Origin: Candidatus Cloacimonadota bacterium
GTDB taxonomy: Bacteria > Cloacimonadota > Cloacimonadia > Cloacimonadales > TCS61
NCBI GenBank assembly: GCA_021108055.1
Contig: JAIORR010000101.1
Coordinates: forward strand, 1-8,955
Reading direction: 5' to 3'
Length of the DNA: 8,955 nt
Of this stretch, positions 1-7,640 are shown piece by piece. How positions within the stretch are numbered: position 1 is the first letter of the stretch; the number at the start of each line of letters is the position of its first letter. The position numbers and the translations under genes were made by a program. The notes below the pieces were generated by a model. The model did not search any database and was not told the DNA's origin. It saw only the letters and a program-made list of their open reading frames with translations.

Positions 1-92
1 TTGATCTAATTGCAGAGTGAGTTTCATAAAATCATTTGACTTTTAAACTATGAAATCCAACCCTTGCCAATGTAAGAGAAATCAAATGTTTC

Positions 93-108
93 AAAGGAGA
101 TAATGATG
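93..108 (+). promoter_or_regulatory. Shine-Dalgarno and tandem ATG start of the A2M gene
   Basis: AAAGGAG lies at 93-99, followed by two consecutive ATG codons at 103 and 106. Spacing from the GGAG core is 3 nt to the first ATG and 6 nt to the second, so ribosomes probably start at 106. That would give a 2048-residue protein whose signal peptide begins MIDILKNK. The choice does not alter the export signal. Confidence 0.7.
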
Positions 109-3100
109 ATCGATATTTTAAAGAACAAAGCATTCCTGCTGATTATTTTATCCTTACTATTTGTGAGTTCTTCCCTGTTTGCAGTACAAGAAAGCTATAA
201 AGAATTATGGGACGAAGTCCGGATATCGGAGAGCAAAGGGCTGCCAAAATCCACGTTGAAGATAGTCGAGCAGATATATGAAAAAGCAAAAAAAGAAAAT
301 AATGCTTCCCAGTTCGTGAAAGCTGTTATCCACAAAATGAAGTTCTCTGTTCAGGTGGAAGAATTCTCCGATGTAAAACTGATAAATAATTTAAGTGAAG
401 AGATAGTCGATGCAAAATTCCCCATAAAACCGATTTTACATTCTATTCTGGCAGATTGTTACTGGCAATATTTCCAGCGAAACCGGTGGAAATTCTATAA
501 CAGAACAGAAACAATCAACTTCCAGCAGGATGATGTGAGTACCTGGGACCTGAAAAAAATATCGACCGAAGTTATCGAACATTACCGGCTTTCATTGGAA
601 AATTCAGATGAATTGAAAAAGATAAAATTAGATCATTATGATGACATTCTGTCCATCGGAAATACCAGGAACCTCCGCCCCACGCTTTATGATTTCCTTG
701 CTCATCGTGCTGTGGATCTGTTTATGAATACCCAATCGGGTTTGATCTCACCCGCATATCAATTCAAGTTAAACGCTGCAGGCTACTTCCTGCCGGCAGA
801 TAGATTCGTATATATGAATATCATCAGCCGAGATTCTCTTTCGCTGGAATATAATGCGCTTCTAATTCTGCAGGACCTGGTTCAATTCCATCTTAAAGAT
901 AAAGTACCGGATGCACTCGTAGATGTCGATCTGAAAAGACTTAGTTTTATTTATGGCAGTTCGGTTATCGAAAACAAAGATGAACTTTATGAAAAAGCTC
1001 TTATCAAGCTGGAAAAAAAAAATACTGATCTACCGGCATCTGCCGAAATTTCCTATGCTCTTGCAAATTACTATTACCAGTTGGGAAGTCTTTACTCTCC
1101 CCGAATTTCCGAAGATAATAGATGGCATCTAAAAAAAGCTTATGACCTGTGTCAGAAAACAATTAAAAAATTCCCGGATACGATCGGTGCTGGAAACAGT
1201 AAATACCTGATCTCCAATATTACGGCAAAAGATATGTCGCTCCAGACAGAAAGGGTTTATCTGCCGCAGCAAAAGTCTTTAGGATTACTGAGCTACAAGA
1301 ATGTGAACAAATTCTATTTCAAGATCATAAAGATATCGTTCGATGAACGAGACCAATTTCAATACAACTACAATTATGATAGTGATAAGAGGTTAAAAAA
1401 GTTCATTTCACGACAGGCGGATGAAGAATGGAGCATCTCTTTTCCAGATGAAGGAGATTTTCAAAGGCACTCGATAGAAATTAATATCCCCGAACTGAAC
1501 ATTGGAGAATATCTGTTACTTGCCGGCGATAATCCTGATTTCAGTTTCAATAAGAACGCCATTACCTATTCTTTTCTCACAGTTTCAAATATCAGTTTTA
1601 TTCAAAGAGATGTGAAAAATGAAAGAAAAGATTTCTATGTGCTTCACCGGAAAACAGGAAAGCCCCTGTCCGGCGTGAAAGCAAATGTCTGGTTTAGGGA
1701 ATATAACTATGACAAAAGAAAATACGAAAAAGTTAAGTTCCCAAAAAGCTTCACCACGAATGAAGAAGGATATTTAAGCATTCCCAAGCCGATCAAATCA
1801 AAGAAAAATTCATCGTATTATATTGAATTCGTAAAAAAAAATGACAGGCTGTTCACAGATGATTCTTTCTACGATTATTATTACGATCATGAAAAGGATA
1901 ATATTCTAATGACTTTCTTCTTTACAGACCGTGCCATCTACCGCCCCGGGCAGACAGTTTACTTCAAAGGAATAATGATAGAGACCAATGAAAAGAATCA
2001 CGAAAACGAAATTAAAACCAATTTCCAAACCAAGGTTTATATGTATGACGTTAATTACCAGGAAATATCCAGTTTGAACCTTACGACCAATGATTACGGA
2101 ACTATCAGCGGCAGCTTTATGATCCCGCAGGGTGTTCTTACCGGAAATTTCCAGATAACCAATGATTACGGAAGTATCAGTATTTCTGTAGAAGAATACA
2201 AACGTCCCAAATTTGAAGTTAAAATAGACCGCCCCAAAGAGAGCTTCAAGATCAATGATAATGTTAAGGTCAAAGGTTCTGCAAAAGCTTATGCTGGATT
2301 CAACATCGATAATGCCGACCTAACCTATCGGGTTGTGAGAACGGTTTCATTTCCATATTGGTGGTATTATTGGAGATGCCTTCCATATAATACATCTCAG
2401 GTAGAGATCACAAACGGAAGAGCAAAAACAGATGATAACGGAAAGTTCGAGATAGAGTTCAAAGCAATTCCCGATCTTAAAATATCGGAAAAGGATGACC
2501 CCACTTTTACCTACCAGGTTTTTGTCGATGTCACCGATATCAACGGTGAAACTCACAGTGCTCAGCAATATGTTTATGTGGGTTATACTGCACTGCGTTT
2601 GGACCTGCAGATCATCGATAAAATAAATAAAGATAAAAATTCCTATTCCTGCATAATTAATTCACAGAACTTGAATAGAGAATTTGAACCTGCAAAAGGT
2701 GATGTACATATTTACAAACTGAAATCTCCCGATAGGATATTCCGTCAAAAATTGTGGGAAAAAGCAGATAAATTCCTGACCGATAAAGAGATGTATTATT
2801 CCTGGTTTCCGCATGATGCTTTCACAAATGAAGATGACTTCTATACCTGGGAAAAGGAAAAAACTGCTTTTGAAACAAAGTTCGATACGGAGAAAGATAA
2901 GAACCTGAATCTGAAAAAACTTAAAAAATGGGAACAAGGAGTTTACCTGGTAGAGCTTCATTCCAAAGATAAATATGGAAAGAAAGTTAAAGAAATAAAA
3001 TATTTCACGCTTTATTCCGAAAAAGAAAAGAACCTGCCCCATAAAATGTTCAACTGGTTCGTGATGGAAAGCTATAGCTTGGAACCCGGAGATAAAGCAA

Positions 3101-6100
3101 AGATACTGATAGGCTCCAGCGCAGATAATGTGAAAGTTTTATATGAGATCGAGCAGGATAATAAAATACTTCAAAAGAAATGGATTAAACTGGATGCTCA
3201 GCAGAAACTAATCGAAATCCCGATAACAGAGGAATACCGTGGAAATATTACCGCCCACTTTACATTCGTTAAACATAACAGGCTCTATGCAAACAACTAT
3301 ACGATAACCGTTCCCTGGACGAATAAGCAATTAAAACTGGAATTTGAAACTTTCCGCGATAAATTGCTTCCCGGACAAAAGGAAGAATGGCGGATCAAGA
3401 TAAAAGACAGCAAAGGCGATAAGGTTGCTGCCGAAATGATGGCAACACTCTATGATGCTTCCCTGGATGCATTCAGAGCAAATTACTGGTATCTAAGTGT
3501 CGATCCCTATTATTACGGACAACTTTCCTGGAATATAAACCAGGGATTCAACCTGGAATATTCCAAACTGATCGCCGATTACTGGAATGAATATCTCTCT
3601 ATGCCATACAAAGGATATGATGCTTTGAACTGGTTTGGAATGAACTGGTATGGTGGCTATTATGGAAGAAGCAGGATGATGTGTAAATCAAAAAAAGGAA
3701 CTGGAGAACTCAGAGAAGAATTTGCCAGTCAGGAAATAGAAGAGACGATGATCGGTGATCATGCAGTTGCTGATCAAGAATTTAAAAAAGAAATATTGCC
3801 TGTAACGAGTGCAGTCGGTGCTCTCGACGAAAAAAATGGACTGGATATAACCACCGCTGGTGCTGAGGATAAGCGGTTGCAAGAGGTCGATCTTTCCGCA
3901 GTAAAAGCTCGAACCAATTTCAATGAAACCGCCTTCTTCTATCCTCAATTAAAAACCAACAAAGAAGGTGATGTGATAATCTCCTTCACTATTCCGGAAG
4001 CTTTAACGAAATGGAAAATGATGGGACTGGCTCACACAAAAGACCTGAAAACCGGTACTATCCAAAATGAACTGGTTACCCAGAAACAACTGATGGTTGT
4101 TCCCAATGCACCACGATTCCTGCGGGAAGGCGATGAAATTACTTTCACTGCCAAAATATCCAACCTTGTGGAAAATGATCTGGAAGGAGTTGCCGAACTT
4201 AAACTTTTTGATGCTATCACCATGCAGCCTGTAGATGCAAAATTCAAAAACAAAAAAACAAAAAGATCATTTAAAGTAAAAGCAGAACAAAGCACGCTGG
4301 TTAGTTGGGATATTTCAATTCCTGAAGGAGTTCAAGCTGTTACCTATAGAGTCGTAGCAAAAGCAGGGAACTTCAGTGATGGAGAAGAAAAAGCTCTTCC
4401 AATTTTAACAAATAGAATGCTGGTAACAGAATCATTACCGCTGCCTGTTAGAGGAAATCAAACCAAAACCTTTAAATTTAATAAACTCCTAGATTCAGGA
4501 AAATCTACAACACTGCGTCATCATAAATTAACTCTGGAATTTACTTCCAATCCCGCCTGGTATGCCATTCAGGCACTTCCCTACATTATGGAATATCCTT
4601 ATGAATGCTCGGAACAGATCTTCAGCCGCTTCTACGCAAACAGCATTGCATCGCATATTGCCAATTCCAGTCCGAAGATAAAACGTGTTTTCGATAGCTG
4701 GAAAAATACTCCGGACTCAAAAGCTTTGCTTTCCAACCTGGAAAAGAACCAGGAATTAAAAGCTCTTCTTTTGGAAGAAACTCCCTGGGTGTTGGATGCA
4801 AAGAATGAAACCGAACGCAAGAAACGAGTGGGTGTGCTTTTTGATCTGAACAGGATGGCAAACGAACTGGATAGTGCCATCAGGAAATTACAGGAAGCAC
4901 AGGTCTCGAACGGCGGTTGGAGCTGGTTCAAAGGAATGCCGGACAGCAGGCACATCACCCAGCACATAGTTACCGGACTCGGGCATCTGGACCACCTGAA
5001 CATCACAACTGTGCGGCAGGACGACAAGGTCTGGAATATGCTGAATAACGCTGTTCGTTACCTTGATGAAAGGATCAGGGAAGATTACGAGTGGCTGCTG
5101 AAACATGCCAGCGATATGGACGACGACCATATTTCCAGCATTCAAATCCAATACCTGTATTCCAGAAGTTATTTCAAAGATATTCCAATAAACGACAGAA
5201 ATGAAAAAGCATTTAAATACTTCAAAGGACAGGCAAAAAAATACTGGCTGAATAAAAGCAAATACATGCAGGGAATGATCTCGCTGGCATTGCACAGATA
5301 CGATGACAAACAAACGCCAAAAAACATAATTGCATCTTTAAAGGAGTTTTCGCTTTATTCGGAAGAAATGGGAATGTACTGGAAAGATAATTGTGCGGGA
5401 TATTACTGGTATCAGGCTCCCATCGAAACTCAGGCTTTGCTTATCGAAGCTTTTGATGAAGTTGCAAATGACAAAGAATCTGTGGAAAATATGAAGGTGT
5501 GGCTGCTTAAACAAAAGCAGACTCAGGATTGGAAAACAACTAAAGCGACCGTGGAAGCTTGTTATGCTCTGCTTCTTAAAGGAATAGATTTCCTGGATAA
5601 TGACAAACTTGCAGAGATAACTCTGGGAGATAAACTCATCGATCCTTCCAAGATGGATAATGTGAAGATCGAAGCCGGAACAGGATATTTCAAAACTTCG
5701 TGGTCGGCTGGCGATATAAAACCAAAAATGGGAAATGTGAAAGTTGCGAATAAAAATGATGTGGTTGCCTGGGGTGCGCTTTACTGGCAATATTTTGAAG
5801 ACCTGGATAAAATAACATCGCATGAAACTCCGTTGAAACTTAAAAAACAGCTATTTCGTGAAAAATTCTCCGATGCCGGAAAAGTTATCGAACCGGTTAC
5901 AGCAAAAACAAAACTTAATATCGGTGATAGAATAATTGTCCGCATCGAACTGCGGGTAGATAGAAATATGGAATACGTTCACATGAAGGATATGCGAGCT
6001 TCCAGCCTGGAACCGGAAAATGTGATATCCCACTACAAATGGCAGGATGGTCTGGGTTACTACGAAAGTACCCGTGATGCTGCCACAAATTTCTTCTTCG

Positions 6101-6252
6101 ATTACCTTCCCAAAGGAACTTTCGTTTTTGAATATCCGCTGCGTGTAACCCATCTCGGAGATTTCTCGAATGGCATAACTTCTATCCAGTGCATGTACGC
6201 CCCGGAATTTACTTCTCATTCGGAAGGAATCAGGATAGAGGTGGAGAAGTAA
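103..6252 (+). CDS. Secreted alpha-2-macroglobulin family protein with intact thioester
   Basis: Very likely a bacterial alpha-2-macroglobulin: a large exported protein of stacked MG domains thought to trap proteases that cleave its bait, using a thioester to bind them covalently. Seen in the sequence: a signal peptide (K7/K9, hydrophobic 10-26, likely cleavage after SLFA at 27, no lipobox Cys); a helical, TPR-like N-terminal part (about 30-370); beta-rich MG1-like and carboxypeptidase-regulatory-like segments (about 375-600); the MG2 signature DRAIYRPGQTVYFKG at 609-623; EEYKRPKFEV at 697-706 opening the next MG domain; a bait-region domain (about 990-1180) followed by a low-complexity stretch (1187-1272); the A2M core NETAFFYPQL at 1274-1283; the thioester CSEQ at C1502-Q1505; a thioester (TED) helical domain to about 1830 with NGGWSW at 1603-1608; and a C-terminal MG10-like domain (about 1925-2049). 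It is longer than the E. coli homologue (about 1650 residues), mainly through the N-terminal extension. No pbpC partner is visible. Family assignment is very sure; the physiological role is inferred. Confidence 0.95.
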   Translation: MMIDILKNKAFLLIILSLLFVSSSLFAVQESYKELWDEVRISESKGLPKSTLKIVEQIYEKAKKENNASQFVKAVIHKMKFSVQVEEFSDVKLINNLSEEIVDAKFPIKPILHSILADCYWQYFQRNRWKFYNRTETINFQQDDVSTWDLKKISTEVIEHYRLSLENSDELKKIKLDHYDDILSIGNTRNLRPTLYDFLAHRAVDLFMNTQSGLISPAYQFKLNAAGYFLPADRFVYMNIISRDSLSLEYNALLILQDLVQFHLKDKVPDALVDVDLKRLSFIYGSSVIENKDELYEKALIKLEKKNTDLPASAEISYALANYYYQLGSLYSPRISEDNRWHLKKAYDLCQKTIKKFPDTIGAGNSKYLISNITAKDMSLQTERVYLPQQKSLGLLSYKNVNKFYFKIIKISFDERDQFQYNYNYDSDKRLKKFISRQADEEWSISFPDEGDFQRHSIEINIPELNIGEYLLLAGDNPDFSFNKNAITYSFLTVSNISFIQRDVKNERKDFYVLHRKTGKPLSGVKANVWFREYNYDKRKYEKVKFPKSFTTNEEGYLSIPKPIKSKKNSSYYIEFVKKNDRLFTDDSFYDYYYDHEKDNILMTFFFTDRAIYRPGQTVYFKGIMIETNEKNHENEIKTNFQTKVYMYDVNYQEISSLNLTTNDYGTISGSFMIPQGVLTGNFQITNDYGSISISVEEYKRPKFEVKIDRPKESFKINDNVKVKGSAKAYAGFNIDNADLTYRVVRTVSFPYWWYYWRCLPYNTSQVEITNGRAKTDDNGKFEIEFKAIPDLKISEKDDPTFTYQVFVDVTDINGETHSAQQYVYVGYTALRLDLQIIDKINKDKNSYSCIINSQNLNREFEPAKGDVHIYKLKSPDRIFRQKLWEKADKFLTDKEMYYSWFPHDAFTNEDDFYTWEKEKTAFETKFDTEKDKNLNLKKLKKWEQGVYLVELHSKDKYGKKVKEIKYFTLYSEKEKNLPHKMFNWFVMESYSLEPGDKAKILIGSSADNVKVLYEIEQDNKILQKKWIKLDAQQKLIEIPITEEYRGNITAHFTFVKHNRLYANNYTITVPWTNKQLKLEFETFRDKLLPGQKEEWRIKIKDSKGDKVAAEMMATLYDASLDAFRANYWYLSVDPYYYGQLSWNINQGFNLEYSKLIADYWNEYLSMPYKGYDALNWFGMNWYGGYYGRSRMMCKSKKGTGELREEFASQEIEETMIGDHAVADQEFKKEILPVTSAVGALDEKNGLDITTAGAEDKRLQEVDLSAVKARTNFNETAFFYPQLKTNKEGDVIISFTIPEALTKWKMMGLAHTKDLKTGTIQNELVTQKQLMVVPNAPRFLREGDEITFTAKISNLVENDLEGVAELKLFDAITMQPVDAKFKNKKTKRSFKVKAEQSTLVSWDISIPEGVQAVTYRVVAKAGNFSDGEEKALPILTNRMLVTESLPLPVRGNQTKTFKFNKLLDSGKSTTLRHHKLTLEFTSNPAWYAIQALPYIMEYPYECSEQIFSRFYANSIASHIANSSPKIKRVFDSWKNTPDSKALLSNLEKNQELKALLLEETPWVLDAKNETERKKRVGVLFDLNRMANELDSAIRKLQEAQVSNGGWSWFKGMPDSRHITQHIVTGLGHLDHLNITTVRQDDKVWNMLNNAVRYLDERIREDYEWLLKHASDMDDDHISSIQIQYLYSRSYFKDIPINDRNEKAFKYFKGQAKKYWLNKSKYMQGMISLALHRYDDKQTPKNIIASLKEFSLYSEEMGMYWKDNCAGYYWYQAPIETQALLIEAFDEVANDKESVENMKVWLLKQKQTQDWKTTKATVEACYALLLKGIDFLDNDKLAEITLGDKLIDPSKMDNVKIEAGTGYFKTSWSAGDIKPKMGNVKVANKNDVVAWGALYWQYFEDLDKITSHETPLKLKKQLFREKFSDAGKVIEPVTAKTKLNIGDRIIVRIELRVDRNMEYVHMKDMRASSLEPENVISHYKWQDGLGYYESTRDAATNFFFDYLPKGTFVFEYPLRVTHLGDFSNGITSIQCMYAPEFTSHSEGIRIEVEK

Positions 6253-6306
6253 CTCAAAGCTTTTAACCTGTGAAATTAATAATATTTCACTGGGTCCTGC
6301 TTTGAG
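6253..6306. repeat. Nested hairpin directly after the A2M stop codon
   Basis: The outer arms CTCAAAGC (6253-6260) and GCTTTGAG (6299-6306) are perfect reverse complements, and the left arm starts at the base after the TAA. Inside lies a second stem, GTGAAAT (6270-6276) with ATTTCAC (6284-6290), around a 7-nt TAATAAT loop. CC/GG pairs (6267-6268 with 6292-6293) extend it past a T-T mismatch. No U-run follows on the + strand, so it is not a standard intrinsic terminator. It could be a 3'-end stabilising or processing structure, or a Rho-context pause. Confidence 0.6.
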
Positions 6307-6382
6307 ACAAGGAAAAAGATAAAAGACGAAAAGATAAAAGCGAAAAGGAAAAAGGATAAAAGTAAAAGAGTAAAGGATAGGA
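6307..6382. repeat. Purine-rich tract with GATAAAAG repeats
   Basis: About 75 nt composed almost wholly of A and G on the + strand. GATAAAAG occurs exactly at 6318-6325, 6333-6340 and 6355-6362, with variants such as GTAAAAG (6362-6368) and an approximate 7-8 nt rhythm. It lies after the A2M stop codon and shows no ribosome binding site or start, so it is not treated as coding. Such tracts can be simple-sequence expansions. Confidence 0.65.
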
Positions 6383-6407
6383 TGGTTCAATTATCTTAAT
6401 TGAACCA
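6383..6407. repeat. Perfect palindrome, 11-bp arms with 3-nt loop
   Basis: The left arm TGGTTCAATTA (6383-6393) and right arm TAATTGAACCA (6397-6407) are exact reverse complements around TCT (6394-6396). On the + strand the following bases are AATGTTAAAA, so it lacks a terminator U-tract. On the - strand it is followed by a pyrimidine-rich stretch, but no - strand gene needs terminating here. Candidate protein-binding site or repeat-element end. Confidence 0.65.
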
Positions 6408-6472
6408 AATGTTAAAACGTGTGATTCCGGTTGCAAACCCGAACCAGCATTGTAGATTGTTCTGTTATTCCT

Positions 6473-6513
6473 CTTAAGGTTTACAAGCCAACCAATGGCT
6501 GGTAAACCTTTAG
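6473..6513. repeat. Long imperfect hairpin in the A2M-transporter spacer
   Basis: AAGGTTTAC (6476-6484) pairs with GTAAACCTT (6502-6510). After an A6485-G6501 mismatch, AGCCA (6486-6490) pairs with TGGCT (6496-6500), leaving a 5-nt ACCAA loop. Beyond a T-T mismatch, C6473-T6474 pair with A6512-G6513. The downstream bases are CTTGCAATAA, without a U-run. The neighbouring 6429-6445 segment has a short GGTT/AACC repeat of similar style, which suggests an interspersed palindromic element rather than a terminator. Confidence 0.6.
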
Positions 6514-6601
6514 CTTGCAATAAAATGCATCTATCAGCACCTGAACTGAATTAGTTATTCCGAATGTGAATATTCTATTGCATTTTCCGGCTTTATTTCC
6601 A

Positions 6602-6632
6602 TTGACAATAAATAATACTCACACTTTATATC
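6602..6632 (+). promoter_or_regulatory. Candidate sigma70-type promoter for the transporter gene
   Basis: TTGACA at 6602-6607 matches the -35 consensus exactly. The -10 candidates are weaker: TTTATA at 6625-6630 (17-nt spacing) or TATATC at 6627-6632 (19-nt spacing). Transcription would begin near 6637-6640, leaving a leader of about 20 nt that still includes the Shine-Dalgarno sequence. Prediction by motif only; if the host is Bacteroidota-like, its promoter consensus differs and this match would mean less. Confidence 0.4.
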
Positions 6633-6647
6633 CAATGATTTTGTTTT

Positions 6648-6662
6648 AAAGGAGGTTCTTTG
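6648..6662 (+). promoter_or_regulatory. Strong Shine-Dalgarno deciding a TTG start
   Basis: AAAGGAGG at 6648-6655 is a near-perfect anti-16S match, 4 nt before TTG at 6660. No in-frame ATG is available before the first membrane segment, and starting at TTG gives the expected AEC N-terminus (DGFLNKIIPIILIFFLGYF). TTG is therefore the likely initiator. Confidence 0.75.
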
Positions 6663-7556
6663 GACGGTTTTCTGAATAAGATCATTCCGATCATTCTAAT
6701 ATTTTTTCTGGGATATTTTTTAAAGAAAGTTCATCTTTTCAAAAAGGAAGCCGGAGAGATCCTGCTGAAAGTTGTGTTTTATGTTTCAATGCCGGCTTTG
6801 GTTTTCCGTTCTGTTTCGCAAATTCAGCTTTCATTTGAATTCATTTACCTTCCCTTGATCGCGGCATCAGTTTTTTTCTGCACTTATTTTATTGCACTTT
6901 GCATCGGAAAGAAACTTAAGCTTTCTCCACAAACCCTTGGAACTTTCCTGCTGGGCTCGATGATAATGAACACGGGATTTTCTCTTCCTTTCATTTACTC
7001 GGCTTTTGGTGATGACGGAGTAGCTTCTGTTGCCATATTTGATTTTGGAAATGCTTTTTTGGTGTTTACATTTGGTTATTATATTGCTATGAAATACGGT
7101 AAGATTAAAGATTCAAGAATAGAAATTAAAAAATTATTTCTACTGCCGCCGATTTGGGGATTGATCTTGGGATTGATCTTCAATCTTGCCGGAATACCTG
7201 TTCCAGAAATTGCAGACAATTTTTTTCAAAACGTTGGCATAATAACCATTCCTCTCATCATGCTTTCTATAGGGATTTTCTTTTCTCCCAAAGTTAAAAA
7301 TATCGACAGGCTTTTAACTGTTATTTTTATCCGAACAGGAATTGGACTAGCATCAGGTTTTGTATTAGCTGCAATATTTGATCTGCAGGGATTTATCAGA
7401 GCTATCGTGATAATCTGCTGTGGAGCGCCGGTGGGATATAACACGCTGGTTTTTTCATCTCTCGAAAGTCTCGATAAAGAATTCGCAGCGAACCTGGTTT
7501 CAATTTCCATCCTGTGTGGAATAATTTATATTCCGGTGCTGTTACTTTGTATATAA
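6660..7556 (+). CDS. AEC (auxin efflux carrier) family transporter
   Basis: Inner-membrane secondary transporter of the AEC family (the PIN-like fold, ten helices in two inverted repeats). Characterised bacterial members move malate, malonate and similar carboxylates; the substrate here is not evident. Hydrophobic segments fall at about 4-22, 33-51, 60-83, 94-113, 121-145, 158-178, 190-209, 217-240, 244-263 and 276-297, so ten helices in 298 residues, the usual family length. Family features are the N-terminal helix ending FFLGYFLKK, the SMPALVF stretch at 43-49, the broken helix with NTGFSLP at 104-110, and the matching C-terminal element GAPVGYN at 255-261. The start is TTG with a strong ribosome binding site. 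The gene lies 84 nt before the LarA-family gene on the same strand, so the inferred substrate is a 2-hydroxy acid or dicarboxylate. Family assignment is firm; direction and substrate are inference. Confidence 0.92.
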   Translation: MDGFLNKIIPIILIFFLGYFLKKVHLFKKEAGEILLKVVFYVSMPALVFRSVSQIQLSFEFIYLPLIAASVFFCTYFIALCIGKKLKLSPQTLGTFLLGSMIMNTGFSLPFIYSAFGDDGVASVAIFDFGNAFLVFTFGYYIAMKYGKIKDSRIEIKKLFLLPPIWGLILGLIFNLAGIPVPEIADNFFQNVGIITIPLIMLSIGIFFSPKVKNIDRLLTVIFIRTGIGLASGFVLAAIFDLQGFIRAIVIICCGAPVGYNTLVFSSLESLDKEFAANLVSISILCGIIYIPVLLLCI

Positions 7557-7558
7557 TT

Positions 7559-7588
7559 TTGTTAAGGAAAAGGTGTTCGATGTATAAT
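7559..7588 (+). promoter_or_regulatory. Candidate promoter in the transporter-larA gap
   Basis: A perfect -10 hexamer TATAAT lies at 7583-7588, with TTGTTA (4 of 6 consensus matches) at 7559-7564 and an 18-nt spacing. It would start transcription near 7595 and give a leader of about 45 nt before the LarA-family gene. This gene could thus be transcribed separately as well as by read-through from the transporter gene. A weak 6-bp inverted repeat (7598-7603 with 7614-7619) lies in that leader. Confidence 0.4.
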
Positions 7589-7640
7589 GAGATAAGCATC
7601 ACTTACCTCTTACAGTGATAAACTATAAAAGAAGGTTTGT

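Larger units (their letters stand above)
6253..6659. other. Structured non-coding spacer between A2M and transporter genes
   Basis: This 407-nt gap has no supported gene. In order it holds a nested hairpin, a purine-rich repeat tract, a perfect palindrome, a GGTT/AACC-rich segment (6429-6445), a long imperfect hairpin, about 80 nt with nothing I recognise (6514-6600), and a promoter plus ribosome binding site for the transporter gene. A - strand reading frame spanning 6287-6520 is best explained as chance: it is low-complexity and lacks a ribosome binding site. Confidence 0.7.

Noticed and set aside
36..64. TTGACT at 36-41 as a -35 box for the A2M gene
   Set aside because: No acceptable -10 hexamer at 16-19 nt spacing; the sequence there is AACCCT-like.
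2347..5823. Several minus-strand frames of 70-160 codons inside the A2M gene
   Set aside because: They lie opposite a clearly conserved coding frame, look like no known family and lack start signals, so they are shadows.
6384..6445. GGTTCAATT and GGTTGCAAACC as tRNA T-arm fragments
   Set aside because: No acceptor stem, anticodon arm or CCA context could be built around them; the first is fully explained by the palindrome.
6287..6520. Minus-strand reading frame of 77 codons in the spacer
   Set aside because: Much of it is the complement of the purine-rich repeat, giving a Ser/Leu/Phe-rich low-complexity tail. No ribosome binding site was seen and it crosses both hairpins.
7598..7619. ATCACT/AGTGAT inverted repeat as an operator or riboswitch
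   Set aside because: Only 6 bp with a 10-nt loop, which is within chance expectation; kept only as a remark under the promoter.
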